Shown piece after piece: positions 40,873-49,922 of a stretch of DNA of 64,000 bases. This stretch comes from Hyphomicrobiales bacterium (GTDB lineage: Bacteria; Pseudomonadota; Alphaproteobacteria; Rhizobiales; Rhodobiaceae). Positions within the stretch are counted from its first letter, which is position 1. Each line of letters opens with the position of its first letter. The position numbers and the translations under genes were made by a program. The notes beneath the pieces are model-generated. The model made no database searches, was not told where the DNA came from, and saw only the letters and a list, made by a program, of their open reading frames with translations. Where the stretch lies: positions 1 through 64,000 of the forward strand of contig PKTR01000005.1 of the NCBI GenBank assembly GCA_002869065.1, in the 5' to 3' direction.

Positions 40873-41478
40873 ATGGCAGAAGATCTCATCCGCTACGACA
40901 TTCTCGTCCAGGACGCGTTGCGCGGCATCGTTCGCAAAGTGCTGAACGAAGTGGGCAAAACCGGCCTTCCCGGCGAACATCACCTCTATGTCTCCTTCGA
41001 GACCACGGCGCCCGGCGTGGTGATCTCGCCGCGTCTGCTCGGTGAGTATCCAGCCGAGATGACGATCGTGCTGCAACACCAGTTCTGGGACCTGATCGTC
41101 ACCGAGACCTATTTCGAGGTCGGCCTGTCATTCGGCGGCGTGGCGGAAAAACTCCACGTTCCGTTCTCCGCCATCAAGGGCTTCTTCGACCCCTCCGTGC
41201 AATTTCACCTGCAGTTCGAGCCGTACAATCCGGCCGAAGACGGCGAGACGGGAGATGAGGAAGAGGCGATGCGCGTCGCCATCCTGGAAAACGAGGAGGC
41301 GGCGCAACTCGCCGAACACCTCAACGAAACCGTCGACATCGAGGAAGTCGCCGAAAGCGAGGCGCCGGCCGCCGCCAATGGCGACGAGGCGAAAAGCGAC
41401 GACGACAAGAAGAGCGACGATGACAAGGCCGCCGGCGCCGAAGTCGTTTCCCTCGACGCTTTCCGCAAGAAGACCTGA
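40873..41478 (+). CDS. sspB: ClpXP adaptor SspB (alphaproteobacterial type)
   Basis: The 201-residue protein starts MAEDLIRYDILVQDALRG and contains GLPGEHHLYVSFET, EMTIVLQHQFWDL and PFSAIKGFFDPSVQFHLQF, the core that grips the ssrA tag. An acidic, low-complexity linker leads to a C-terminal AEVVSLDAFRKK, the place where SspB proteins carry the ClpX-docking peptide. Another ATG lies four codons upstream; neither has a strong ribosome site. It lies directly after the tmRNA gene whose tag it recognises. Confidence 0.95.
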   Translation: MAEDLIRYDILVQDALRGIVRKVLNEVGKTGLPGEHHLYVSFETTAPGVVISPRLLGEYPAEMTIVLQHQFWDLIVTETYFEVGLSFGGVAEKLHVPFSAIKGFFDPSVQFHLQFEPYNPAEDGETGDEEEAMRVAILENEEAAQLAEHLNETVDIEEVAESEAPAAANGDEAKSDDDKKSDDDKAAGAEVVSLDAFRKKT

Positions 41479-41486
41479 CCGGGCCG

Positions 41487-41696
41487 ATGGGCGCCGAGAT
41501 CGTCAATCTGCGCCAGGCGCGCAAAAAGAAGGCTCGCACGGAGCGCGAGGCCGAGGCGGCGGCAAACCGCACCCGGTTCGGCCGCACCAAGGCGGAAAAG
41601 TCGCTGACCAAGGCGCGCGACGACAAGGCCCGCCGTGACATCGACGCTCACCGCCGCGACCGGGACGCCTCCACAGACGAACCGTCCGGGGACTGA
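41487..41696 (+). CDS. DUF4169 small basic protein
   Basis: The 69-residue product is strongly charged and almost wholly helical: IVNLRQARKKKART, NRTRFGRTKAEK, KARRDIDAHRRD. This matches the short DUF4169 proteins of alphaproteobacteria. It starts eight bases after sspB and is probably in the same operon. Its function is unknown. Confidence 0.85.
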   Translation: MGAEIVNLRQARKKKARTEREAEAAANRTRFGRTKAEKSLTKARDDKARRDIDAHRRDRDASTDEPSGD

Positions 41697-41706
41697 GCGC
41701 GGCGCC

Positions 41707-41919
41707 ATGCAGAAGCGCTCCCTCACCATCAACGGCCATCGCACGAGCCTCGCGCTCGAGCCGCTTTTCTGGGACGCCTTGACTGAAATGGCGGACCGGC
41801 GTGGCCTCTCGCTGCCGGCCCTGATCGCCGACATCGACAGCCTCGAACCGCACGCCAATCTGGCTTCGGCAATCCGCTGTGCGGTGTTGTCCCACTACCG
41901 CGACATGGAAAACGACTGA
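41707..41919 (+). CDS. Ribbon-helix-helix domain protein
   Basis: The 70-residue protein (RSLTINGHRTSLALEPLFWDAL then ADRRGLSLPALIADID) matches the RHH_4 domain group, which forms DNA-binding dimers. The ATG at 41707 lies ten bases after the DUF4169 stop. It is the last gene of the sspB run. Target unknown. Confidence 0.88.
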   Translation: MQKRSLTINGHRTSLALEPLFWDALTEMADRRGLSLPALIADIDSLEPHANLASAIRCAVLSHYRDMEND

Positions 41920-41954
41920 TCCGGAGCGCGGCGCAAGGTCGCCCGCGAAACCGA

Positions 41955-44900
41955 TCAGTTCGGCATCAGGATCAGGCGGCCGCCGGCGCCCTCGATATAG
42001 CGCCCCTTGGGCGCCGCCGGTTTCGGCTTCGCAGTCGCACGTTGCTGCGGATAGAGCACCAGCGGATCGCGCAGAATGGCGCCGGGATTGCTCGACACGC
42101 CGGGCAACGATGTCGTCGCCGGCGGCGGACTTGCGGGAAGCGTATCGGGAAGCCGGATCGCGCCCGGTGCCGGGGCGATATCGACACCTTGCGGCAAAGG
42201 ATCAAGCGGAGCACCCGATGCCGTCGGCACCGGCTCTGTCGCAGGAATTGCTGTCGTGTCGCGCCCGCCGGCCCGCTCAAGCGCCGCCTCGATCTCGCTC
42301 GCCAGGGGATCCGCCAGGGGTGAAGGCTGGGGCGCCGGTTCGGCCGCCGCGCCCGGCCCAACCGGTGCCGTGTCCCGCAACAGCTTGCGCGCCGCTTCCT
42401 CGGCCTCGCGCAGGGCGCGCGCGGCTTCTTCTTCCTGCTTGCGTCGCACTTCTTCCGCCTGCCGTCGTTCCGCAGCCCTCGCCTCTTCCGCCGCTCGCCG
42501 CGCCGCTTCGGCTTCTGCCGCCGCGCGCGCTTCTTCTTCGCGGTGAAGCTGTTCCGCATCCCGCCGGCGCTGCTCCTCGCGCATGCGCCGCAATTCCCGC
42601 GTCAACCGATCCCGCTCGATGATCTCCGCTTTCAGCGCCTCGACGCGCCGCCGCTCCAGTTCGTAGGCGCGCAGATTGAGGTAGGACATCAACGGCGCCA
42701 CATCGAATTTGGTGTCGCCCTGGTCGCCCTGCAGCGTGGTGCGAACGCTAACGCGCGGCGGCGAGGTGTCGATCGGATCGGCAAGTTCTTTCGGCGATAC
42801 GGTCCATTCGCTGTTGAAGCCGAAATCGTCGAGATCGAACGACAGTGTGCCCGTCGCCGACAGGCCGTCCGTGCCGAGCGCGACGTTGCGCGCCCAGACC
42901 GTGCCAGAGGCGAGGCTCAGAACCCCTTCAATCTTCTCGATGGGCGTGCGCCCGGCAGTGAAGGTCTCGGCAAAGACACGCGCCACCGCCGTCTCGTCGA
43001 TACCGCTGACACGCATGGCGCTGCCGTCATCCACCGCGGCGATAACCGCCGGGAAAGCCTCCTCGGAGAACCCGGTAACGGAAGCGTCCCGCACGGCAAA
43101 GGTGCCGCTGCCGGCCAGTTCGGAAACCAGTGCGGCGATGCTGCGGCCGGTCGAATCGAGATCGAGCGTTGCGTCGAAACGTCCCGAAACGCTGCGCGCC
43201 GAAAGACCCTCGCCGATCAGCTCGGCAACGTCGCCATCATCGACACGGAGCGCCGCCGACAGGCCCGCCGCGCCCTTGACGCTGTTGACCTGCAGGGTCC
43301 CCGATGCCTTGCCGCCGAAGATCCCACCGGAAATCTGGTCGAGCGCCAGCCCGTCGGGCGACAGTGCCAGCTTGAACTTCGCGCCGGCGAGCACGCGATC
43401 CGGTGCCAGCCACAGCTTGTCCGCCGCAACGTCGAAATCGGCGATCAACGCTCCCAGCAACGGCGGCCCGAACGGCACCGACGGCCAGCGGCTGTTACCG
43501 CTCATGCCGGCCATGCCCGCCATTCCGGCCTGCCCGCTCCAGATGTCGGCACCGAGCGCCAGCTCGCTCAGGAAAGCAAGATCGACCTCGGCGAGCGACA
43601 GCTTGCCCTTGAACACCGGCGCTTCGCCAACGAGATTGGCGCTGCCCTGACCGCTCACCGCGATATCGACGATGCTGCCTTGCAGATTGTCGACCGTCGC
43701 CTTGCCGGAGCCGCCCTCGATATGGGCCGAAAGCGTCGCCGGAACCTCGCCGGCCAGCACCGGGAGAACCCGCCCGGTGATCAGCGCCAGCGGCGTCAGA
43801 TCCGGGCTCTTCAGCGTCGCATCGACCGCGTAGGTCATCGCCGCGTGCGGCGGGAAGGTCGTCGCGCCCGTTGCCGCGAACGCGCTGCCGGCGATGTCGC
43901 CACCAGCCTCGATCGTAAGGCTCTTGCCCGGCTTGCCGGACGCTTTCAGCGTGATCCGGCCCTTGTCGTTCATGTCGACCGGAAGAACGTCGAGACCGAG
44001 CTGGCCGAGAAGCCGCGTTCCGTTCGGCCCCGAAAGGCTGGCATCGACGGTCAGATTGGCATCGCGCCAGCGGTCGACGCGACCATCGAAGGTGGTGTCG
44101 AAACGGAGTTCCGAGCCGCCGGCCTCGCCGGAGACCTTGAGCGTTGCGGCCGTGACATCACCATCGGCGCGGCCCGAGAACTGGCCGGAGATGACAGCAG
44201 GCGCAAGCAGCGACGATGCACTGACCAGCCGCCGCGCGAGGTCGGACGAGGGGAACATGTCCGCCACCAGGGCCGCGATGCCGTCGACGCTCTTGGCGGT
44301 CACCGCGATATCGAGATCGCCGTCGGGAACCGTCACCACGTTGCGGATCGTGCCGTCGGCGACGACGCGGGCGCCGGCAAGATCGGCAAGGATCAACCGG
44401 TCGATGCTCAGCGTCTGATCGGTGTAGCTGACCAGCGCCTCGACGCCGGCGGCCTCGACGTCGCCGACCAGCAACCGGTCCGACACCACACGAAGCGAGA
44501 CATTGGCGCCAGCACCCTGCGCGGCTTCATTGCCTCCCTGGGCGCCAGCATCGGCGAATTTCGCAAAGGCAAGCCGCGCCGCGGCAACGAGCTGTTCGGA
44601 TTCCAGATGATCGGCGGTCACATCAAGTGCGAAGGTCGCTCGCCGGTCGGGCCGGGCCGGCTGCCACAGATAATCGCCACGCGCCAGCGAGCGTTCGGTG
44701 CGCAGGCTCGCCTCGGTCAGCGACACGCCTTCCGTGCCCGCCGTCAGCCGGCCATTGACGCGGAACGGTTCAAGCGCACTGCCGGCGAGCGTATCGCTCG
44801 CCCGCCACCAGGCCGCAAGTCCCGCCGGCTGGCCCACGTCGAGTGACAGCGTTCCCTCGAAACGCGGCTCGCCCGAACCGTACACCGACAGATCGCCCGA

Positions 44901-46109
44901 CAGCATCAGATCGGTGCGGCCGGGAACATTCGCGGTGATCTCGCCAAGATGCCAGCCGCGCGCGGTCGTGGCGATCTCCGCCTTGAGATTCTGCACGGCA
45001 CCGCCGCCGACGACGACACCGCCGACATCGAGCCGCAAACGCCCGCCGATCGGCGGAGCCGGCGAACGCCTGATCGCCGCGACGAGCGACGCGATCTGCT
45101 CGGACGCTGTCGCAGCCTCAACCGCGCCATCCGTGTGCCCAAGCATGCGCTCCATGTCGATCTGCTTGGCGGACAACGCCACATCGAAGGCCGGCTCGGG
45201 ACCGAGACCGACACTTGCCGTGCCGTTCAGCGTCAGCCGCCGATCCTCGGTGCCGAAGGTGATTTCGAGGTTCTCGATGCCAAGCTGCTCGGTGGAGAAG
45301 GCGAAATTGCCATCCGCCCGCCACGGCAGTTCGGTTGTTCCCGTCTCCGGGTCTTCGTTTGCCGGCCGATCGAGGATGAAGGTGCCCTCATAACCCGGCA
45401 CACCATCCGTCAACCCGAACGGCCCGTCGAGCAGCAGCGAGGCCGGCCCGCTCTCCGGCGTGACATTGGCCTTGACGCGCAGCCGGCCGGTTTCATCCGT
45501 CGCGCCAGTGGCGATCGACACGGTCTGGCGCACGCCGCCGATGGTCGCCCCGCCATCGGCCTTGAACGGGCCGCGCAGCGAACGCGCTGCCACCATCAGA
45601 TCGATGTCGCGGATCTCGTCGACGCGGCCACTGGCGGCATTCGACAGTCGCAATGCGCCATCGACGATCTGGATTTCCTCGAACGCCACCGCGTCGGGTG
45701 CAAGCGCCAGCTTGGCCGGAATGTCGGGCGCTTCGCCGAGCGTGATCAGCTTGCCAGCCTCGTCGAGCGCAAGCCGGATGTCCGGCCGCTCCAGCGTCAT
45801 ATCGATGACCCGGATCTCACCCTTCAGGAGCGGCGGCAGCTCGACCCGGGCGGAAAACCGCGACACGATCATCAGCGGATTTTCCGCGTCGCCCACCCGC
45901 ACATCGGTGAAGGTGACGTAGGGCGTCGGCAACAGGAACGCTTCCGCCTCGCCGAGCACCTTGACCTGCTGCCCGACCAGCCGTTCAGCCTGCCGCTCGA
46001 AGGTCGCCCGATAGGCATTCCAGTCGACGAACAACGGCCCGACAAGCGCCGCCAGCAAGGCCGCGATGATCAGTCCGCCGACCGTGAGGTAGATCGAGTT
46101 CAGCGACAT
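41955..46109 (-). CDS. Giant AsmA-family envelope protein with helical C-terminal tail
   Basis: The 1384-residue protein has one N-terminal membrane segment (YLTVGGLIIAALLAALVGPLF), then DWNAYRATFERQAERLVGQ, the AsmA signature. The long periplasmic part has repeated beta strands of the chorein-like type (LDVGGVVVGGGAVQNLKAEI, then AsmA_2-like TFTAGRTPIEKIEG). Residues about 1150-1270 form a highly charged Arg/Glu/Ala helix (REEEARAAAEAEAARR), and a Pro-rich end follows. The ATG at 46109 marks the conserved start; the longer open frame reads over the downstream gene. Such proteins are thought to move phospholipid between membranes. Confidence 0.93.
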   Translation of the reverse strand: MSLNSIYLTVGGLIIAALLAALVGPLFVDWNAYRATFERQAERLVGQQVKVLGEAEAFLLPTPYVTFTDVRVGDAENPLMIVSRFSARVELPPLLKGEIRVIDMTLERPDIRLALDEAGKLITLGEAPDIPAKLALAPDAVAFEEIQIVDGALRLSNAASGRVDEIRDIDLMVAARSLRGPFKADGGATIGGVRQTVSIATGATDETGRLRVKANVTPESGPASLLLDGPFGLTDGVPGYEGTFILDRPANEDPETGTTELPWRADGNFAFSTEQLGIENLEITFGTEDRRLTLNGTASVGLGPEPAFDVALSAKQIDMERMLGHTDGAVEAATASEQIASLVAAIRRSPAPPIGGRLRLDVGGVVVGGGAVQNLKAEIATTARGWHLGEITANVPGRTDLMLSGDLSVYGSGEPRFEGTLSLDVGQPAGLAAWWRASDTLAGSALEPFRVNGRLTAGTEGVSLTEASLRTERSLARGDYLWQPARPDRRATFALDVTADHLESEQLVAAARLAFAKFADAGAQGGNEAAQGAGANVSLRVVSDRLLVGDVEAAGVEALVSYTDQTLSIDRLILADLAGARVVADGTIRNVVTVPDGDLDIAVTAKSVDGIAALVADMFPSSDLARRLVSASSLLAPAVISGQFSGRADGDVTAATLKVSGEAGGSELRFDTTFDGRVDRWRDANLTVDASLSGPNGTRLLGQLGLDVLPVDMNDKGRITLKASGKPGKSLTIEAGGDIAGSAFAATGATTFPPHAAMTYAVDATLKSPDLTPLALITGRVLPVLAGEVPATLSAHIEGGSGKATVDNLQGSIVDIAVSGQGSANLVGEAPVFKGKLSLAEVDLAFLSELALGADIWSGQAGMAGMAGMSGNSRWPSVPFGPPLLGALIADFDVAADKLWLAPDRVLAGAKFKLALSPDGLALDQISGGIFGGKASGTLQVNSVKGAAGLSAALRVDDGDVAELIGEGLSARSVSGRFDATLDLDSTGRSIAALVSELAGSGTFAVRDASVTGFSEEAFPAVIAAVDDGSAMRVSGIDETAVARVFAETFTAGRTPIEKIEGVLSLASGTVWARNVALGTDGLSATGTLSFDLDDFGFNSEWTVSPKELADPIDTSPPRVSVRTTLQGDQGDTKFDVAPLMSYLNLRAYELERRRVEALKAEIIERDRLTRELRRMREEQRRRDAEQLHREEEARAAAEAEAARRAAEEARAAERRQAEEVRRKQEEEAARALREAEEAARKLLRDTAPVGPGAAAEPAPQPSPLADPLASEIEAALERAGGRDTTAIPATEPVPTASGAPLDPLPQGVDIAPAPGAIRLPDTLPASPPPATTSLPGVSSNPGAILRDPLVLYPQQRATAKPKPAAPKGRYIEGAGGRLILMPN

Positions 46110-46165
46110 GGCCGCTCGTGTCGTGTCATCTCTGCCTGCTTTGCGAGCCTCGTGTTCCGTTCGCC

Positions 46166-47575
46166 CTAGAGCGTCAGGATCTTGCCCGGGTTCATGATGT
46201 TCTGCGGATCGATGCCGCGCTTGATCGCCCGCATGACGTCGAGCCCGCTGCCGTGCTCGCGGTGGAGGTATTTCATCTTGCCCTGGCCGACGCCGTGTTC
46301 GCCGGTGCAGGTGCCTTCCATATCGATGGCCCGCCAGTTGAGCCGCTCGATGAACGCTTCCGCCTTGTCGATCTCGTCCGCGCTCTCCGGGTCGACCAAG
46401 AGGAGCACATGGAAATTGCCATCGCCGACATGGCCGACGATCGGTGCCAGAAGGCCGGTCTCGGCGATATCGACCTTGGTTTCGGCCATGCACTCGGCAA
46501 GCCGCGAAATCGGCACGCACACGTCGGTGGAGACGCCCTTGCAGCCTGGGCGCAACGCAATCGACGCCCAATAGGCATCGTGCCGGGCCGACCACAGCTT
46601 GGTGCGGTCCTCCGCCACCGTCGCCCATTCGAACGGTCCGCCGCCATATTCCTCAGCGATCTCGGCAAACCGTGCAGATTGTTCGGCAACGCTCGCCTCG
46701 GTGCCGTGGAACTCGAGGAACAGCATCGCCGATTCCTTCAGCGACAGCTTCGAATAGGCGTTGCAGGCACGCACGGTCAGTTCGTCGAGCAGTTCGATCC
46801 GCGCAACCGGCAGCCCCGTCTGGATGGTCAGGATGACCGCGTTGCAGGCCGATTCGATATCCGGGAACGGGCACACGCCGCCGGCAACGGCTTCGGGAAT
46901 GCCCGACAGCCGCAGCGTCAGTTCGGTGATGATGCCGAGCGTTCCTTCAGAGCCGACCAGGAGCCGGGTCAGGTCGTAGCCCGCCGACGACTTCTTCGCC
47001 CGCGAACCGGTATGCACCACCGTGCCGTCGGGCATCACCGCCGTCAGCGCCAGCACGTTGTCCTTCATCGTACCGTAGCGCACCGCATTGGTGCCCGACG
47101 CGCGCGTCGCCGCCATGCCGCCAAGACTTGCGTCGGCACCCGGATCGATCGGGAAGAACAGGCCGGTGTCGCGCAGATAGTCGTTGAGCTGCTTGCGAGT
47201 GACGCCCGCCTGCACGACGCAATCGAGATCCTCGGCATGCACCTCGACGATCGCGTTCATGCGGGACATATCGATGCAGATGCCGCCCGCCGGCGCGTTC
47301 ACATGGCCTTCGAGCGAGGTTCCCGTGCCGAACGCGATAATCGGCACCTGATGGTCGGCGCAGACGCGCACCACCTCGGCGACTTCTTCGGTCGATTCGG
47401 CGAAAATCACCGCATCGGGCGCCTCGGTCGCCAGCCAGGTCGTCGTATGACCGTGCTGCTCGCGCACAGCCTGCCCCGTCGACAACCTGTCGGCGAAGCG
47501 CTGCTGCAGGATTCCGATTGCGGTTTCAATGCCCTCGGTGTTGTGATGGGGTCGCAGGGCCGAAGCCGTCGCCAT
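46166..47575 (-). CDS. FAD-linked 2-hydroxyacid dehydrogenase (GlcD/LDHD type)
   Basis: The 469-residue flavoprotein has the PP-loop FGTGTSLEGHVNAPAGG and DPGADASLGGMAATRASG for FAD, and a C-terminal cap with HVGDGNFHVL and CTGEHGVG. The set fits the D-lactate/glycolate dehydrogenase group (FAD-linked oxidase C domain). GGAGGAAG before the ATG supports the start. No GlcE or GlcF partner genes are adjacent, which favours a single-chain D-2-hydroxyacid dehydrogenase. Confidence 0.93.
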   Translation of the reverse strand: MATASALRPHHNTEGIETAIGILQQRFADRLSTGQAVREQHGHTTTWLATEAPDAVIFAESTEEVAEVVRVCADHQVPIIAFGTGTSLEGHVNAPAGGICIDMSRMNAIVEVHAEDLDCVVQAGVTRKQLNDYLRDTGLFFPIDPGADASLGGMAATRASGTNAVRYGTMKDNVLALTAVMPDGTVVHTGSRAKKSSAGYDLTRLLVGSEGTLGIITELTLRLSGIPEAVAGGVCPFPDIESACNAVILTIQTGLPVARIELLDELTVRACNAYSKLSLKESAMLFLEFHGTEASVAEQSARFAEIAEEYGGGPFEWATVAEDRTKLWSARHDAYWASIALRPGCKGVSTDVCVPISRLAECMAETKVDIAETGLLAPIVGHVGDGNFHVLLLVDPESADEIDKAEAFIERLNWRAIDMEGTCTGEHGVGQGKMKYLHREHGSGLDVMRAIKRGIDPQNIMNPGKILTL

Positions 47576-47731
47576 TGAGCTTCCTCCGCCTCTCGTGTAG
47601 GCCGTTACGTGTGGGGTACGTTAACAAATATCGTCGAATACCGGCAAAGGCTTATTCGGCGAATGAGACAGAACGACGGGTATCGGCCGCGACAATGTGC
47701 CGTCGGCCCGCACATTCCGGGGGGAACCGTC

Positions 47732-48223
47732 ATGACCGAGCCGACAGCCGCGCCGTATCGCTCTGAGGTGATGCAGGTCGAGGATGCCTGGATCGACTAT
47801 AACGGCCACCTCAACATGGCCTATTACAACGTGCTGTTCGACCGCGCCGTCGACCAGGCGTTCATCGATTTCGGCCTCGGCCCGGACTATGTCAGCGAGC
47901 GCCACGCCTCCTATTTCACTGTCGAAACCCATCTCTGCTATCTCGCCGAACTGAACCGCGGCGATCCGGTGCGCGTCGAAACGCGCATCATGGATTTCGA
48001 CGACAAGCGGCTGCACATCTATCAGGAACTCTACCACGCAGACGGCTGGCTGTCGGCGACGTCGGAACAGATCCACCTGCATGTCGACATGGACGCCAAG
48101 CGCGCCGCCCCCTGGCCCGACGACATCCGCGCCCGCATTGAGGCGGCCTTCGCCGTCCATTCGCAGCTGGAACGCCCGGAACGCAGCGGCCGAAGCATCG
48201 GCATCGTGCGCAAATCCGCCTGA
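47732..48223 (+). CDS. Hotdog-fold acyl-CoA thioesterase family protein
   Basis: The 163-residue protein has the 4HBT opening WIDYNGHLNMAYYNVLFD, with Asn-Gly-His and Met-Ala-Tyr at the active-site helix, and later VETRIMDFDDKRLHIYQEL. Members include carnitine/betainyl-CoA thioesterases and 4-hydroxybenzoyl-CoA thioesterase-like enzymes. The ATG at 47732 gives the standard length; the upstream extension has no similarity. GGGGGAA lies a few bases before. Confidence 0.9.
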   Translation: MTEPTAAPYRSEVMQVEDAWIDYNGHLNMAYYNVLFDRAVDQAFIDFGLGPDYVSERHASYFTVETHLCYLAELNRGDPVRVETRIMDFDDKRLHIYQELYHADGWLSATSEQIHLHVDMDAKRAAPWPDDIRARIEAAFAVHSQLERPERSGRSIGIVRKSA

Positions 48224-48250
48224 CCCCGACCCAAGAGCCGCTGCGACGCC

Positions 48251-49891
48251 ATGCTGTTCCGCACCACCATAAAGCGCCTGCCGACGATCCTGTGGAGCTG
48301 GGTCGAACCCAACCTGCGGCTGTTCCTCACCACGCGTCAACCCGCGTTGTGGCTGCTCGCCATTCTCGTCGGCTCGGCGATCGCCGGCGCCGCGATCCTG
48401 TTCCGCCTCGCCATCGGCCTGTTCCAGCTGCCCTGGCTCGGCACCATGGCCGAGACCGTGGTCACCTCATCCGCCGGACTGCATTGGCTGATCGTCCTGC
48501 TCTCGCCGGCCGTCGGCGGCCTCCTCGTCGGGCTCTATCTGACCTATGTGCAGCCGAACAAGAGAAGCGGCGGCGTCGCCGACGTCATCGAAGCACGCGC
48601 CCGCGGCGGACGCGGCCTGAAACTCGGCACCGGCCTCGGCTCGGCGCTTGTCACTGCCATCTCACTCGGCTCGGGCGCCAGCGCTGGCCGTGAAGGCCCG
48701 GTCGTGCATCTCGGCGCGACCCTGTCGACGGTGATCTGCGAATTCTTCCGCCTGCCCGACAATGCGCGGCGTATCTTGCTGGCCTGCGGCGTCGCCAGCG
48801 CCGTTTCCGCCTCGTTCAACGCACCGATCGCCGGCGCGCTGTTTGCGCATGAAGTCATCCTCGGCCATTACGCCATGTCGGCCTTCGTGCCGATCGTCAT
48901 TGCCTCGGCCGCCGGCACCCTGTTCAGCCGCCTGTGGTTCGGCGACGTCGCCGCCTTCGCCATCCCGAACTACCAGATCACCTCCTATCTGGAGATCCCG
49001 GCCTTCGCGCTGCTCGGCCTGACCTGCGCGGCCGTCGCCGTCCTGTTCCAGTTCGCGCTCATCGGCGCCGACTGGTTCGCCCGCAACATCTCCATGCCGC
49101 TGTGGCTGCGCCCGGTGATCGGCGGCCTCATCGTCGGTGCCATCGGCCTCGTCTTCCCGCATGTGCTCGGCGTCGGCTATGAGGCAACCGACCAGGCGCT
49201 AAAGCACGAATTATCGATCACGCTGATGCTGTCGCTCTTGGTCGCCAAGACCGTGGCCACCGCGATCACGCTCGCATCGCGTTTCGGCGGCGGCATTTTC
49301 TCGCCATCGCTCTATCTCGGCGCCATGACCGGCGGGGCCTTCGGGCTGATCGCCGCCTCCGCCTTCCCCGAACTCGCTTCCAGCGAAGGGCTCTACGCCA
49401 TCCTCGGCATGGGCGCGGTCGCCGCCTCGACGCTCGGCGCACCGATTTCCACCGTAATGATCGTCTTCGAGCTGACCGGCGGCTATGCGCTCTCCATCGC
49501 CCTGCTCTTGACCGTATCGATGTCAGTCGGCCTGACCCAGGCCGTGCACGGTCGGTCCTTCTTCCACTGGCAGCTCGAAACCCGCGGTATCGTGCTCGGC
49601 GACGGCCCGCACCAATGGCTGGTACGCGAGGTCAAGGTTGCGGAGTTCATGACCAAACCCGGCGAGGACGACGAGCCCGAACAACTCGATCCGGAAGCCG
49701 AGACGCCGCATCTCACCAAAGACGATACGTTGGAAAAGGCGCTCCGCCTGTTCGACGACACCGGCGCCTCATCGCTGCCCGTGGTCGCCGGGCCCGGCGA
49801 CACGGCCATCATCGGCCGCGCCCAGCACGTCCACGCACTGCGCTATTTCAACTCCGCGCTGATCGAGGCCAATGTCGAGGAGCACCGCTAA
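48251..49891 (+). CDS. CLC-type chloride channel/antiporter with C-terminal CBS domain
   Basis: The 546-residue protein has CLC selectivity motifs GSGASAGREGPVVH (with the gating Glu) and GIFSPSLYLGA, and about 12 membrane segments. A single CBS module is visible near the end (VAEFMTK, then DDTLEKALRLFDDTGASSLPVV). The start follows the thioesterase stop by 27 bases. Whether it is a channel or a proton exchanger cannot be read from the chain alone. Confidence 0.93.
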   Translation: MLFRTTIKRLPTILWSWVEPNLRLFLTTRQPALWLLAILVGSAIAGAAILFRLAIGLFQLPWLGTMAETVVTSSAGLHWLIVLLSPAVGGLLVGLYLTYVQPNKRSGGVADVIEARARGGRGLKLGTGLGSALVTAISLGSGASAGREGPVVHLGATLSTVICEFFRLPDNARRILLACGVASAVSASFNAPIAGALFAHEVILGHYAMSAFVPIVIASAAGTLFSRLWFGDVAAFAIPNYQITSYLEIPAFALLGLTCAAVAVLFQFALIGADWFARNISMPLWLRPVIGGLIVGAIGLVFPHVLGVGYEATDQALKHELSITLMLSLLVAKTVATAITLASRFGGGIFSPSLYLGAMTGGAFGLIAASAFPELASSEGLYAILGMGAVAASTLGAPISTVMIVFELTGGYALSIALLLTVSMSVGLTQAVHGRSFFHWQLETRGIVLGDGPHQWLVREVKVAEFMTKPGEDDEPEQLDPEAETPHLTKDDTLEKALRLFDDTGASSLPVVAGPGDTAIIGRAQHVHALRYFNSALIEANVEEHR

Positions 49892-49922
49892 CACGGTGCT
49901 CCGAAGACGTTACGCTGTCCCC

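Noticed and set aside
42543-44846. A plus-strand open frame of 767 codons opposite the AsmA-family gene
   Set aside because: Shadow frame; the minus-strand protein has a membrane anchor and family motifs.
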